The notes below the pieces were generated by a model. The model was not told where the DNA came from, searched no databases, and saw only the letters and a list, made by a program, of their open reading frames with translations. From contig NZ_LKBD01000035.1 of assembly GCF_001399975.1 (NCBI RefSeq), positions 1 through 52,651 of the forward strand: a stretch of DNA of 52,651 nt. Direction: 5' to 3'. Made by a program: the position numbers and the translations under genes. Source of the DNA: Pseudoalteromonas sp. P1-9. Lineage in GTDB: Bacteria; Pseudomonadota; Gammaproteobacteria; Enterobacterales; Alteromonadaceae. This document shows, piece by piece, positions 18,850-28,028 of the stretch. Each line of letters begins with the position of its first letter. The stretch's first letter is position 1.

Positions 18850-19991
18850 TCTTTGCACTTATGTCTATCTTTCAAACAGCCATTGGGCCTCTCGATACAT
18901 ACAACAACGCGTTAGCCAAGGGTTTTAAACATGATGCGGCGCAAGCGGTTGCTGTCGCTGCGCTGCAAGATTGTTATTTAGCTTTGGAAAATAAGCGAAA
19001 AGCCGTAACAGGCGTTTATTTATATGGCCCTGTTGGACGCGGTAAAACCTGGTTGATGGACAGCTTTTTCAACGCGTTAACCGTGCCTGCAAAGCGTCAG
19101 CATTTTCATCACTTTATGCGCTGGGTACATCAACGCTTATTTCAATTAACAGGTCGTGAAAACCCGCTTAATGTGCTTGCAAGTGAACTGGCAAGTGAAG
19201 TTGATGTACTGTGTTTTGATGAGTTTTTTGTTAGCGATATTGGCGATGCAATTTTATTAAGTGGTTTGGTACAGGCGTTTTTTGACCAAGGTTTAGTGCT
19301 GGTGGCCACCTCTAATCAGCATCCTAATGCGCTTTATGAAAATGGTTTTAATCGTGAAAGGCTGCTCCCTGCCATTAATGCATTAAAACAACATATGCAG
19401 GTGCTAAGTGTTGATGGTGGACAAGATCATCGCTTACACCCTGGTGAAAAATTTTGTCGCTATTGGGTTAACCAACCAAGCGCATTAGAAACGAGTTTTA
19501 CCAATACGTATTTAGCACTGGACCAGCAGCAATTGATAACCACACCGTTTGAGTTAGGTCATCTGCAAATACCAATACATAAGCGCAGCGAGCAATTGCT
19601 TTTATGTGATTACAATGCGTTATGCGAGCAACCATTAGCGGCGGTAGATTTTATCACTTTATGTGATTCGTTTAAGGCCATATTTTTAGACAAGGTACCG
19701 CAACTTTCATGTCAGTCGGTTACTAAGCAAATAGCGCGGGGCACGGAAGATGGTGCGGTACGTGTTGCTGCTGGCGATCGTGAATTGCCAATGCTGTCGC
19801 GAAAAGATGATGGCGTGCGCCGCTTTATTGCGTTAGTTGATGAGTGCTATGACCGATCAATTCCACTTTACATTAATGCCGATGTGCCATTAGATGAATT
19901 ATATACGCAAGGGATTTTGGCGTTTGCATTTAGGCGTACACTAAGCCGTTTAAATGAAATGCAGCTTTTACGTTTTCAGTACAAAGCTTAA
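18840..19991 (+). CDS. zapE: Cell division ATPase ZapE (AFG1-like)
   Basis: The protein is 383 aa from 18840 or 376 aa if MSIFQ at 18861 is used. It is an AAA-type P-loop ATPase of the AFG1/ZapE family, which in E. coli associates with the constricting Z ring. The Walker A motif GPVGRGKT is at about residues 63-70, and the Walker B motif VDVLCFDEFFVSDIGDA follows near 120. The conserved tail FRRTLSRLNEMQ is present. The 5' end overlaps the perfect inverted repeat, so the later ATG may be the true start. It lies just after the ubi genes but is probably transcribed separately. Confidence 0.9.
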   Translation: MRQIFALMSIFQTAIGPLDTYNNALAKGFKHDAAQAVAVAALQDCYLALENKRKAVTGVYLYGPVGRGKTWLMDSFFNALTVPAKRQHFHHFMRWVHQRLFQLTGRENPLNVLASELASEVDVLCFDEFFVSDIGDAILLSGLVQAFFDQGLVLVATSNQHPNALYENGFNRERLLPAINALKQHMQVLSVDGGQDHRLHPGEKFCRYWVNQPSALETSFTNTYLALDQQQLITTPFELGHLQIPIHKRSEQLLLCDYNALCEQPLAAVDFITLCDSFKAIFLDKVPQLSCQSVTKQIARGTEDGAVRVAAGDRELPMLSRKDDGVRRFIALVDECYDRSIPLYINADVPLDELYTQGILAFAFRRTLSRLNEMQLLRFQYKA

Positions 19992-20075
19992 ACAAAATAC
20001 TGTGTAAACAAAGTATTATTGAAAATTCAGTGTTTTACATGAGCAAGATCAAGCAATTTTAAAAAAGTTTATCTA

Positions 20076-20270
20076 ACCTGAACTCGGGATACGAAGTTAA
20101 CTAACAATTTGTATTATATATATTTTATTATTTTAAACCTGCTAGCTTGATAATTTTTCTTAGGACAAGGCAAATTTGTGCGTCAATAGCGGAGCCTCTT
20201 GCAAACAAATTTAACGCAGTAATAAGAAAAAGAAGCTGCTAGAAAGTAATTTGTTATTCCGAGCTCAGGT
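20076..20270 (+). mobile_element. 195-bp MITE with terminal inverted repeats and target duplication
   Basis: The ends read ACCTGAACTCGGGATA and, inverted, ACCTGAGCTCGGAATA. Both sides are flanked by TATCTA (20070-20075 and 20271-20276), a 6-bp target duplication. The interior has further inverted segments (a TTTTTCTTA arm and CAAATTT arms around GCGTCAATAGC), so most of the element can fold. It contains no ORF, so mobilisation would need a transposase in trans. It fills the gap between zapE and the TIGR02647-type gene. Confidence 0.82.
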
Positions 20271-20280
20271 TATCTATACT
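20251..20280 (+). promoter_or_regulatory. Candidate hybrid promoter at the MITE right end
   Basis: TTGTTA (20251-20256) lies inside the MITE terminus. After an 18-bp spacer, TATACT (20275-20280) is formed by the target duplication and flanking DNA. The next gene starts 35 bp downstream of the -10. If used, the insertion provided the -35 element of this gene. Confidence 0.45.
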
Positions 20281-20314
20281 GTGTAACGGAACCAATAATA
20301 AAAAAGGAAACACA

Positions 20315-20545
20315 ATGAGCCTAGCGACAGAACAAATCACCGATTTAGAATTACTTTTAAAATTTCCTACAGCGAGTGCGATGCAAGGTCTTAAAATTCA
20401 TCATGATGCGCCAGAAAGTATGCAGGCCTCGGCAAAACGTTTATTTGACCGTGGCATTATTGATCAAGTAGATGGTGGCTATTTAACGGAATTAGGCCAT
20501 GAACTACAACAACACGCGTTACATTTAACCAACGCATTAAAATAA
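20315..20545 (+). CDS. Small TIGR02647-family protein
   Basis: This 76-aa cytosolic protein has a clear AAAGGA ribosome site. The sequence ELLLKFPTASAMQGLKIHHD followed by RLFDRGIIDQVDGGYLTELG matches my recollection of the TIGR02647 family, small proteins of about 77 aa with a winged-helix-like pattern and no established role. It stands alone behind a MITE and is followed by a long hairpin. Confidence 0.75.
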   Translation: MSLATEQITDLELLLKFPTASAMQGLKIHHDAPESMQASAKRLFDRGIIDQVDGGYLTELGHELQQHALHLTNALK

Positions 20546-20559
20546 TCCCGCGCAAAATA

Positions 20560-20621
20560 AACAGTCCAAAACCTGTCTAGATTGGTGTAATCTAGACAGG
20601 CTACGTTAAATAAGGACTGTT
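20560..20621 (+). promoter_or_regulatory. Nested hairpins ending on the DUF4124 gene ribosome site
   Basis: A perfect 12-bp stem (CCTGTCTAGATT at 20572-20583 with its complement at 20589-20600, loop GGTGT) is enclosed by a second pairing, AACAGTCC (20560-20567) with GGACTGTT (20614-20621). The outer right arm contains most of the AAGGA ribosome site of the gene starting at 20622. The inner hairpin may also end the previous transcript, although no T run follows. Confidence 0.5.
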
Positions 20622-21428
20622 ATGTTTAATCTTAAATTTCCCCTTTTATCTGTTTGTTTGTTGAGTAGTTTTGCGTCTTATAGTGCAATTTATAAGTGCG
20701 AAATTGATGGTGTATTAACGTTTAGCGATACCCCATGTAGTGATAAATACGAGAAAATCGAAGTCAGTCCACAAGTAATAAAAAAGCGCCCAGAGTCGGG
20801 TGCGAAGCAAAATACCGATTCAACCGATAACTACGTTAAATCACGCCAGTTAAAGCGCGAGATAGATAAAGTGAAAGCGCGTATTAAAAAGCTACAAAAA
20901 GACATGGATGCCGAGATAAGCGAGGTTAAAAACATGACAGTGCGTACCGCAAATAACCTTTATGGTGCCACTCGTTCAGAAGCGTTAGCACTTGAAATGA
21001 ATGCCATTACAGAACGTTACAAATCGTCTATTGAGTTAGAGCAAGGTAATTTGGAGCGTTTGCAAAAAGAGCTAAATAAGCTTAATAACAGCAGTCAAAG
21101 TAGCGGTTTTAGTGGTAACTCACACGAGCAAGAATTAAATCGCATTGGCAGTTATGTTGAACAGCGCGCTGTAGAGCGAAAAATAGCGAATAATAATGCG
21201 CAAATAAAGCGTTTACAGCGTGAAATGAATGACGAATTAGCAGCATTAAAAAATCAATCTGGGCAAGCCAAAAGCAATATAGCGGGTGCCAAACTTCAGC
21301 AATCGCTGGCACAAGAAATGGCCGCAATTAACAAACAATATCAAGTAAAAATCGATGCACTGGTAAGCGATAATGCGCTTTTACGAAGCAAACAAAAAAG
21401 TACACGCGATGAAGGCGAAGTGGATTAG
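20622..21428 (+). CDS. Exported DUF4124-type coiled-coil protein
   Basis: This 268-aa protein has a signal peptide of about 22 residues ending near SYSA. A short domain IYKCEIDGVLTFSDTPCSDKY follows, as in DUF4124 proteins (a Cys pair, then a G.v.fsd.pC pattern). The rest is two similar long coiled coils (about residues 70-155 and 185-260), each with KARIKKLQKDMDAEISEVKN- or QIKRLQREMNDELAALKNQ-like heptads. It probably acts in the periplasm, function unknown. The ribosome site AAGGA is inside a predicted RNA stem. Confidence 0.78.
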   Translation: MFNLKFPLLSVCLLSSFASYSAIYKCEIDGVLTFSDTPCSDKYEKIEVSPQVIKKRPESGAKQNTDSTDNYVKSRQLKREIDKVKARIKKLQKDMDAEISEVKNMTVRTANNLYGATRSEALALEMNAITERYKSSIELEQGNLERLQKELNKLNNSSQSSGFSGNSHEQELNRIGSYVEQRAVERKIANNNAQIKRLQREMNDELAALKNQSGQAKSNIAGAKLQQSLAQEMAAINKQYQVKIDALVSDNALLRSKQKSTRDEGEVD

Positions 21429-21459
21429 CGACACTTTGACCTTTTTGACGATATATAAA

Positions 21460-21633
21460 CTAGTTTTTATTTTCTAGTGCTTCGATTTTTAGCCAAAGGG
21501 CCTCAGCATCGGCCGTTAACATAGAGTATGTTTTTATATCACCGCTTCGCTGAGCGTGCATCGCTTTTTCTAGTAAACTAAAATAATCTTTCTTCATTTT
21601 TTTTATTGGGTTAGGTTTTAAGAAACTAAACAT
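21460..21633 (-). CDS. Small DUF6435-like protein (57 aa)
   Basis: A 57-codon frame on the minus strand encodes a protein starting MFSFLKPNPIKKMKKDYFSL and continuing through LLEKAMHAQRSGDIKTYSML to EALENKN. An AGG lies seven bases before the ATG. The sequence resembles a family of short proteins (DUF6435) found in marine gammaproteobacteria, which pair an FLKP-type start with a helix around EKAM.AQR.GDI..Y. Function is unknown. It is convergent with the DUF4124 gene and upstream of the speB terminator. Confidence 0.72.
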   Translation of the reverse strand: MFSFLKPNPIKKMKKDYFSLLEKAMHAQRSGDIKTYSMLTADAEALWLKIEALENKN

Positions 21634-21710
21634 GATAGAACCTAGTCATTACTCTTTAACATGTGAATGAAACGTTTTTACTATGAATGTGGATCATTCG
21701 TGTTAATAAA

Positions 21711-21738
21711 AAAAAGCCTGTGAAAACACAGGCTTTTT
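21711..21738 (-). terminator. Terminator of speA-speB
   Basis: AAAAAGCCTGTG and CACAGGCTTTTT form a strong symmetrical hairpin with a 4-base loop, 26 bp after the speB stop. Its minus-strand sequence is identical over 28 bases to the terminator at 25637-25664, so the two form an inverted repeat. Confidence 0.9.
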
Positions 21739-21763
21739 GTTGGGTGCCAAAATATAAACGTGG

Positions 21764-22693
21764 TTAATTGCCAAGCTTATGTTTATATGTCCACAAATGC
21801 AGCATTTCAAGCGCAATGGTCGCGCCTGCAAGTGCGGTAATTTCGCTGTTATCGTAAGTGGGAGCAACTTCTACCACATCCATTCCGACAATATTCAGCC
21901 CTTTTAATTCACGAAGAATATTGAGCGCTTTGTCGGTGGTTAAGCCACCGCAAACCGGTGTGCCCGTACCTGGTGCAAAGGCTGGGTCAAGTGCATCAAT
22001 ATCAAAGGTTAAATACACCGGTAACTCACCCACTGAGTGTTTAATCATTTCGGCAATCGTGTGTGCCGATAGTGCATTACTTTCAGTACCATCAATCACT
22101 TTAAAGCCATGCTCAGCTTGGGTGTAGTTAGTGCGAATACCCACTTGTACCGAACTGTTTTTGTCGATAAGCCCTTCATTTGGCGCATGGTAAAACATAG
22201 TGCCATGGTCATACTGGCTGCCATTAGCATAGGTGTCGGTGTGCGCATCAAAATGCACCAGAGCCATTTTGCCAAAACGTTTTGCATGGGCGCGCAACAG
22301 CGGCAAAGTAACAAAGTGATCGCCACCAAAACTTAATAGGCTTTTACCTTGTTCTAAAAGTTGTGTTGCGGCATCTTCTACTTGTTGTGTAAAACCTTCG
22401 CTATCGCCAGATGAATACACTAAATCACCCGCATCAATTACTCTGCAATGGTCGTTTAGTGTAAATGGCCATGGGTAACGCGTTTCTTCCCATGCAAGGT
22501 TTACAGATGCGCGGCGCATTGCATCTGGGCCCATGCGGGCACCAGAGCGACCAGAAGTTGCCATATCAAATGGCAAGCCAAGTACAACCACATCTGCATT
22601 ACTTGATGTTGGGTCGTTAACTAATGGCTGGCGCATAAAGGTTGCGCCGTTGCCAAAAAGCATGCCGTTGTGTTTATCAAAAACCTTAACCAT
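21764..22693 (-). CDS. speB: Agmatinase
   Basis: This 309-aa ureohydrolase converts agmatine to putrescine and urea. Manganese-binding motifs of the arginase fold are visible: [19 protein letters not shown] and [19 protein letters not shown], with a C-terminal [12 protein letters not shown]. It follows speA by three bases on the same strand, so the two genes encode consecutive steps from arginine to putrescine. The transcript ends at the 21711-21738 hairpin. Confidence 0.95.
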   Translation of the reverse strand: MVKVFDKHNGMLFGNGATFMRQPLVNDPTSSNADVVVLGLPFDMATSGRSGARMGPDAMRRASVNLAWEETRYPWPFTLNDHCRVIDAGDLVYSSGDSEGFTQQVEDAATQLLEQGKSLLSFGGDHFVTLPLLRAHAKRFGKMALVHFDAHTDTYANGSQYDHGTMFYHAPNEGLIDKNSSVQVGIRTNYTQAEHGFKVIDGTESNALSAHTIAEMIKHSVGELPVYLTFDIDALDPAFAPGTGTPVCGGLTTDKALNILRELKGLNIVGMDVVEVAPTYDNSEITALAGATIALEMLHLWTYKHKLGN

Positions 22694-22696
22694 AGG

Positions 22697-24601
22697 TTAA
22701 ATATCTTCCAAGTAGGTGTAGCCTTTCAAACCCGCATCTAGCTCAGCAAGCACTGCGCTCGCTCGTAATTTACTATTCGCTAATTGAGCAAATGCGTGTC
22801 TAAATTCTTCTGCATCTAAGTGCACATAACGCAGCATATCTTCTACGCTGTCGCCTTCGTTAATTTCAACAATTTCACTGTTGCCTTGTTCATTCACATT
22901 GACCACCACACTGTGTGTGTCACCAAATAGGTTGTGCATATCACCTAAAATTTCTTGATAAGCACCCACTAAGAAAAAGCCTAACAAGTATGGTGAGTCG
23001 GCCTGCCAATTTGGCACTGGCAACGTTGTTTCTATGCCCTGTCCATCTACGTATTGATCAATTGTGCCATCTGAGTCACAAGTAATATCAAGTAGCACCG
23101 CACGGCGATCTGGCATGGTTTCTAGGCCAGAAAGCGGTAACACAGGAAACACTTGATCAATGCCCCATGCATCTGGCAGCGATTGAAACAGCGAAAAATT
23201 AACAAAGAACTTATCTGCTAATCGCTCGTTTAATTCGTCCATAATTGGCCGATGAAAACGGTTTTTACCATCCATCAATTGCTGCAACTCGTAGTTAATG
23301 CGCAGTGTAATTTGCTCAGCCCATGCGCGTTGCTCTAGGCTTAAAAGGCCCATTGCAAACTGGCTGTGCACTTCGGCTAGGTCGTTAATGCAATCGTGAT
23401 AAATCTCAATTAACGCTCTGTCATCAACACGGTTATTAAGTTGTAACCACGAACGCCACATGTTTTGTAAAAGTAGTGGTGCATCGCTCTCAAGCGCTGG
23501 CAATTCTTCTACCTGATACGATTCAGTACCAATCACATTGGTAATAAGTACCGCGTGGTGCGCTGTTAAGGCACGACCTGACTCTGAAATAATCATCGGC
23601 ATTGGCTGCTGATATTGCTTACACATGTCGCCAATGGTGTAGACGATGTTATTCGCATATTCAGCAAGTGAGTAATTCATAGAATTGCTCGATTGGCTGC
23701 GCGTGCCGTCGTAGTCAATGGCTAAACCACCACCCACATCCATACAGGCTAAATTTGCACCTAAACGGCGCAATTCACAGTAAAAACGTGCTGCTTCACT
23801 GACACCTGTGCGCACATCGCGAATGTTCGCCATTTGTGAACCTAAGTGAAAGTGAACAAGTTGTAGTGCGCTTTCCATTTTGTGTGATTTAAGCTCAGCG
23901 AGTACACTTAATACCTGAGATGCTGACAAACCAAACTTTGATTTTTCACCACCGCTTGCTTGCCACTTGCCTTTACCTTGCGATGCTAAACGTACGCGCA
24001 CACCTAAGCGTGGGCTTACGCCAAGTTTATTTGCTTCTTCAAGCACCATTTCAAGTTCAGAGCGTTTCTCAAGTACAATATAAACTTTGTGGCCAAGCTT
24101 TTCGCCGATAAGTGCTAAGCGAATATACTCGCGGTCTTTATAACCGTTACACACAATCTCAGAGCTGACTTTTTGCGCCATCGCAAGTACTGCGAGTAGC
24201 TCAGCTTTACTGCCAGCTTCTAAACCTAATTGCTTTACCGATTGGCTCGCTTGGCTTGCTAAAATTTCTTCCACCACTTCGCGTTGCTGGTTTACTTTAA
24301 TTGGGTATACCAGTAAATAGTTTTTGCTGTAGTCATAGCTTTCAATAGCCGCGTTAAACGCATTGCATAAGCTATGTACGCGGTGGTGTAAAATTTGCGG
24401 AAATCGCACAAGCGCTGGTAACGATAACCCTTGCTGTTGAATTTGTTCGGCAATTTTAGACAAACTTACTGCATGCGTTGGCTTTGCCATATTTGGTGAC
24501 ACAGTAATTTCGCCTTGGTCATTAATGCCATAATAACCTTGGCTCCAATGAGGTACATTGTAGCTTGCACGAACATGTTCAATTGCAGTGGTTTCTTTCA
24601 T
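22697..24601 (-). CDS. speA: Biosynthetic arginine decarboxylase
   Basis: This 634-aa PLP enzyme makes agmatine from arginine. ATG 24601 ([21 protein letters not shown]) has AGGG seven bases upstream. A longer frame to 24703 adds 34 residues unlike the family and is rejected. The PLP lysine lies in [13 protein letters not shown] near residue 100. [15 protein letters not shown] and [12 protein letters not shown] are other alanine-racemase-fold barrel motifs, and the length fits SpeA. It is transcribed with speB. Confidence 0.95.
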   Translation of the reverse strand: MKETTAIEHVRASYNVPHWSQGYYGINDQGEITVSPNMAKPTHAVSLSKIAEQIQQQGLSLPALVRFPQILHHRVHSLCNAFNAAIESYDYSKNYLLVYPIKVNQQREVVEEILASQASQSVKQLGLEAGSKAELLAVLAMAQKVSSEIVCNGYKDREYIRLALIGEKLGHKVYIVLEKRSELEMVLEEANKLGVSPRLGVRVRLASQGKGKWQASGGEKSKFGLSASQVLSVLAELKSHKMESALQLVHFHLGSQMANIRDVRTGVSEAARFYCELRRLGANLACMDVGGGLAIDYDGTRSQSSNSMNYSLAEYANNIVYTIGDMCKQYQQPMPMIISESGRALTAHHAVLITNVIGTESYQVEELPALESDAPLLLQNMWRSWLQLNNRVDDRALIEIYHDCINDLAEVHSQFAMGLLSLEQRAWAEQITLRINYELQQLMDGKNRFHRPIMDELNERLADKFFVNFSLFQSLPDAWGIDQVFPVLPLSGLETMPDRRAVLLDITCDSDGTIDQYVDGQGIETTLPVPNWQADSPYLLGFFLVGAYQEILGDMHNLFGDTHSVVVNVNEQGNSEIVEINEGDSVEDMLRYVHLDAEEFRHAFAQLANSKLRASAVLAELDAGLKGYTYLEDI

Positions 24602-24822
24602 TTCTACCCTTAAAAAATAAATCGGCCATAAGACCAAAAAGTGCGCGCATTTAAAGGGAATAGGGGGGTGAAGTCCAACACAAAATTTTTGTCGTATCGA
24701 CAATTATTATGTTGTGAAAAAACGCATTAAAGTAATTTATTTTTAACGAGTTACAGGCTATAAACCAAAAGCAAATTGGTGACCCAGTATTGCGGTTAAC
24801 TGGTTTTACTCGGAGCGACTAC

Positions 24823-25610
24823 ATGCGTGAACTAGCGCACAACGAACACCGGCTAACGATAAGCTTTTTAGGACATTCGCTTGATACACGAAAAGCGGAT
24901 GAAATTTTTTAGCACAGCCAAATGTAATCAAAATTCGCGATGCCTATGGTATTAAACTTGAAACAAAACAAGCTTGGTTATTTGATTATGCGGTTTTGGT
25001 GTGTTGGGATTTTACGCCTTTCGAGCTTGAGCAATTAATACAACAGTTAGATGATGTAATTATTGCACCGCTTAAACGCCCAAGTATTGATCATTACATA
25101 TATTGTGAAGGCGAAAGCAGTGAGTTTTATATTAAAAATGATTGCCTATTTTTGGATAACTCAGATGATATGACCAAGTTGGCGCTTAGTCATGCGCTAG
25201 CACAGTCGGCTAAGCTTGAGTTTTTTGAAGAGCAAGCTCAAGCGGTAATTAGCGAAAATGCATATTTATCTCAGCAGCTTGCGCAAACTGGCAAGGTGCC
25301 TTTAACACGAAAAGCATTAGCAAAGTTGCGTGGTACACTTTTTAAAACCAGCACGGATATTAATTTGCACTTTAATTTGCTCGATACCCCCGAGTTCTTT
25401 TGGGATAACCCAAATTTAGAAGGTGTTTATCAGCAGCTCAGCAAATATTTAGATTTATTGCCACGTATACATATTTTACAAAAAAAGCTCGACACCATTC
25501 ACAACTTGGTCGACATGCTAAGTACCGAGCAAAACCACAAGCACTCTGCGTTTTTAGAGTGGGTGATTATTATTTTAATTGCCGTAGATATCGCGATTTA
25601 TTTCTTTTAA
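24823..25610 (+). pseudogene. RMD1/DUF155-family gene with a frameshift in a T run
   Basis: ATG 24823 has a GGAG ribosome site and encodes MRELAHNEHRLTISFLGHSL up to a TAG at 24910-24912. The second frame, open from 24903, continues FLAQPNVIKIRDAYGIKLET and then VCWDFTPFELEQLI to 25610. Joined by one extra T in the six-T tract at 24905-24910, the product is about 262 aa, matching the RMD1 family: an N-terminal HRLT.SFLG strand, then a helical part, and a final membrane helix WVIIILIAVDIAIYFF. The break could be a real mutation, a sequencing error in a homopolymer, or slippage on TTT TAG. The fragment after the break alone (TTG 24996) would give 204 aa. Confidence 0.8.
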
Positions 25611-25636
25611 GCCTCCGCTTAAATTTTAAAAGCAAC

Positions 25637-25668
25637 AAAAAGCCTGTGTTTTCACAGGCTTTTTTTTA
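25637..25668 (+). terminator. Terminator of the RMD1-family gene
   Basis: The same AAAAAGCCTGTG/CACAGGCTTTTT stem as the speB terminator, here in the opposite orientation and followed by eight T. It lies 27 bp after the stop codon. Confidence 0.9.
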
Positions 25669-25690
25669 TTTGTTCTATACCTCTAAACTT

Positions 25691-25737
25691 AATGTCTGAA
25701 TGTCTGGTAATGTCGTTTTAATGTATTAAATGACATT
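25691..25737. promoter_or_regulatory. AATGTC repeats upstream of the AraC-type regulator
   Basis: AATGTC occurs at 25691, 25699 and 25709, and inverted as GACATT at 25732-25737. The last two sites form an imperfect 29-bp palindrome about 37 bp before the regulator ATG. The spacing and position suit an autoregulatory AraC-type site, though this is an inference only. Confidence 0.4.
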
Positions 25738-25773
25738 TTAAGCGGGGTATGATGAGCGCATGGAGGAACATAC

Positions 25774-26784
25774 ATGACGATTAAACAAGTTTACTTTATT
25801 GCAAATGGATTCCAGGCGCTCGACTTATTTGGCCCGCTTGAAGCATTTATGGAAACCAATAGTTTTAAAGGCGGTGCTTACGATTGTAAGTTATTGGGCA
25901 TAAATGGTGAGGACGTGCAAACGGCATACCGTCAAAAAGTGAGCGTTGATTTTACGCTAGAAGATGACTTTGAACTGGACGATTTAATTATTTGTGGTGG
26001 TACAGGCATGCGCACACTTGCGCTTAGTCACATTGAACTCGCAGCGCTCAAAAAAATTGCGTTAAAAGCGAAGCGCGTATTTAGCATTTGCACCGGTGCT
26101 TTTATTTTGGCCCAACTTTTTCAAGATAAAGCGTTAACACTGACAACCCATTGGCGTCATGCAGCTAGTTTAGCCAAGCAGCATCCCAATAAAATTGTAA
26201 CACCAGAGCCACTCTTTATTCGCGACCATACTATTTGGTCATCAGCAGGCGTGTTATCAGGTGTTGATCTTGCCCTTGCGATTATTCGTGAAGATTACGG
26301 CAACAGTATGGCGGCAAAAGTTGCGAAAGATTTGGTTGTATATTTACAGCGCGCAGGATCACAGCAGCAATATTCCGATGTGCTTGCGCTGCAATCGGGT
26401 GACAGTTTAAAGCTTTCGCCACTTATCGACTGGCTAGCAACACAGCTTAATAACGCAATTTCAGTGTCGCGCATGGCAGAGTATTGCAGTTTAAGCGAAA
26501 GGCAGCTTGCTCGGTTGTTTAAGTTGCATCTTAACAGCACACCGAGCCATTACTTTCGCATGCTAAAACTCAACCATGCACGGGACTTGCTTTCTCAAGA
26601 AAATAGCAATTTACGACTAATCTCAAGCAAGCTGGGTTTTAATAATTACGATAGTTTTCGCCGCGCATTTACCAAACAGTTTGGTGTTTCTCCTTCCCAT
26701 TATTTAAATGGCACACGTCATTCTTCGTTAATTACCAATAACACCTTTACTCAAAACACAGTGCTGCTAGGAGAAGGGAAATGA
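25774..26784 (+). CDS. GlxA-like transcriptional regulator (DJ-1/PfpI domain plus AraC HTH)
   Basis: This 336-aa protein has an N-terminal DJ-1/PfpI-like domain (about residues 1-180) with the nucleophile-elbow motif FSICTGAFILAQ, Cys106, and TTHWRHA after it. The C-terminal AraC DNA-binding domain (about 215-315) contains SVSRMAEYCSLSERQLARLF and LGFNNYDSFRRAFTKQFGVSPSHY. A GGAGG ribosome site precedes the ATG. The S41-like gene begins four bases before its stop, so the two are coupled. The ligand is unknown. Confidence 0.92.
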   Translation: MTIKQVYFIANGFQALDLFGPLEAFMETNSFKGGAYDCKLLGINGEDVQTAYRQKVSVDFTLEDDFELDDLIICGGTGMRTLALSHIELAALKKIALKAKRVFSICTGAFILAQLFQDKALTLTTHWRHAASLAKQHPNKIVTPEPLFIRDHTIWSSAGVLSGVDLALAIIREDYGNSMAAKVAKDLVVYLQRAGSQQQYSDVLALQSGDSLKLSPLIDWLATQLNNAISVSRMAEYCSLSERQLARLFKLHLNSTPSHYFRMLKLNHARDLLSQENSNLRLISSKLGFNNYDSFRRAFTKQFGVSPSHYLNGTRHSSLITNNTFTQNTVLLGEGK

Positions 26785-28028
26785 GAGCACAACTGATTTT
26801 AGCGATGTTGGTTGTTGCATCGTTTAATTTAAACGCAGCCAATTTAACAACAAAGCAGCAAAAACTGTGGTTAGAAGATATCGAGTTTTATCAAAATGAA
26901 GTTAAAACAAGGCATATCAACCCATTTCATACCTTGTCAGAAGCGGAATTTAATCAACATATTAACGACTTAAAAAATGATCTAGCGAACCTCTGTGAAG
27001 TCGAGATAGAAACACGCCTTATGGCAATAACTGGTGCTTTAGGTGATGGTCATAGCAACTATTTTATGATGTCTGGGCCGCATCAGCATTTTCCGTTTCG
27101 CTATAAATTTTTTGAAGATAAATTACGCGTAATCGATACAACAAAAGCCTATCAATCCTTGCGTGGCAAAGCGTTAAAAGCCATTAATGGTAAAAGCGTG
27201 AGTGAATTATTTAAGATTGTTTCACCGCTGTTACCCGGTGTGGATAACCAATTTAGTGCAAAAGTGAGTTTTGAATATTATCTAACGCTGCATAAGTTGT
27301 TGCTGGGATTAGATATTGTAAAAGAGGGAAAGCCGACAAAGTTTGAGTTTTGGCATAAAGGTAAAGTGATTGAAAAAGAGATACTGCCTGTTTCAATGGG
27401 GGAGTTTGGCCAATTAAGTTCAGCATTTTCGCAAACAATGCCAAAGTTGCAAAATACAGACATTGCGATGCCTGGCATTAAATTAAGGTATTTAAACGAA
27501 AAGAGCGTCGCCTATTTTGCGTTTAATTCATACCCCAAATTTGAACAGGTTGTTGATAATTGCAAGGCATTACAAACGCAGCTTAAAAGTGCGCAATCAC
27601 GTTATTTGGTGATTGATTTTAGAGCAAACGGCGGAGGTGATTTTTATACGGGACTTGCATTTTCATCTTGCTTATTACCCCTTGACCAATTTGATTGGCA
27701 ACACGGAGTTTATGTACTCACCGATGGCCAAACATTTTCAGCGGCCATGAGTAATACGGTGCAATATCAGCAGATTTTAAACGCAAAAATTGTTGGCACG
27801 CCAACTGGGGGCGACCCAAATCATTATGCAGAAAGTTATCGTTTTACTTTACCTAACTCAAAACGAAAGCTGAGTTTATCGAAGCGTTATTACGCCTTTT
27901 TGAAAGAGTCAACAGATGCCATCTATCCTAATATCCAAATAGCACCAAGCTGGCAAGATTATCAAAATGGCAAAGATACCGTATTGCTCGAAGTACTTAA
28001 CTTAATTAATAAAAACAAGGCGCAATAA
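26781..28028 (+). CDS. Exported S41-family peptidase-like protein
   Basis: This 415-aa protein has an N-terminal signal peptide ending near NLNAA. An N-terminal helical part contains GALGDGHSNYF. The C-terminal half resembles the S41 (tail-specific protease) core, with LVIDFRANGGGDFYTGLAFSS, LTDGQTFSAAMSNT (candidate nucleophile Ser) and GTPTGGDPNHYAESYRFTLPNSK. A standard PDZ domain is not obvious. It is translationally coupled to the upstream regulator (ATGA overlap) and to the DUF1272 gene (TAATG overlap). The substrate is unknown. Confidence 0.8.
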   Translation: MRAQLILAMLVVASFNLNAANLTTKQQKLWLEDIEFYQNEVKTRHINPFHTLSEAEFNQHINDLKNDLANLCEVEIETRLMAITGALGDGHSNYFMMSGPHQHFPFRYKFFEDKLRVIDTTKAYQSLRGKALKAINGKSVSELFKIVSPLLPGVDNQFSAKVSFEYYLTLHKLLLGLDIVKEGKPTKFEFWHKGKVIEKEILPVSMGEFGQLSSAFSQTMPKLQNTDIAMPGIKLRYLNEKSVAYFAFNSYPKFEQVVDNCKALQTQLKSAQSRYLVIDFRANGGGDFYTGLAFSSCLLPLDQFDWQHGVYVLTDGQTFSAAMSNTVQYQQILNAKIVGTPTGGDPNHYAESYRFTLPNSKRKLSLSKRYYAFLKESTDAIYPNIQIAPSWQDYQNGKDTVLLEVLNLINKNKAQ

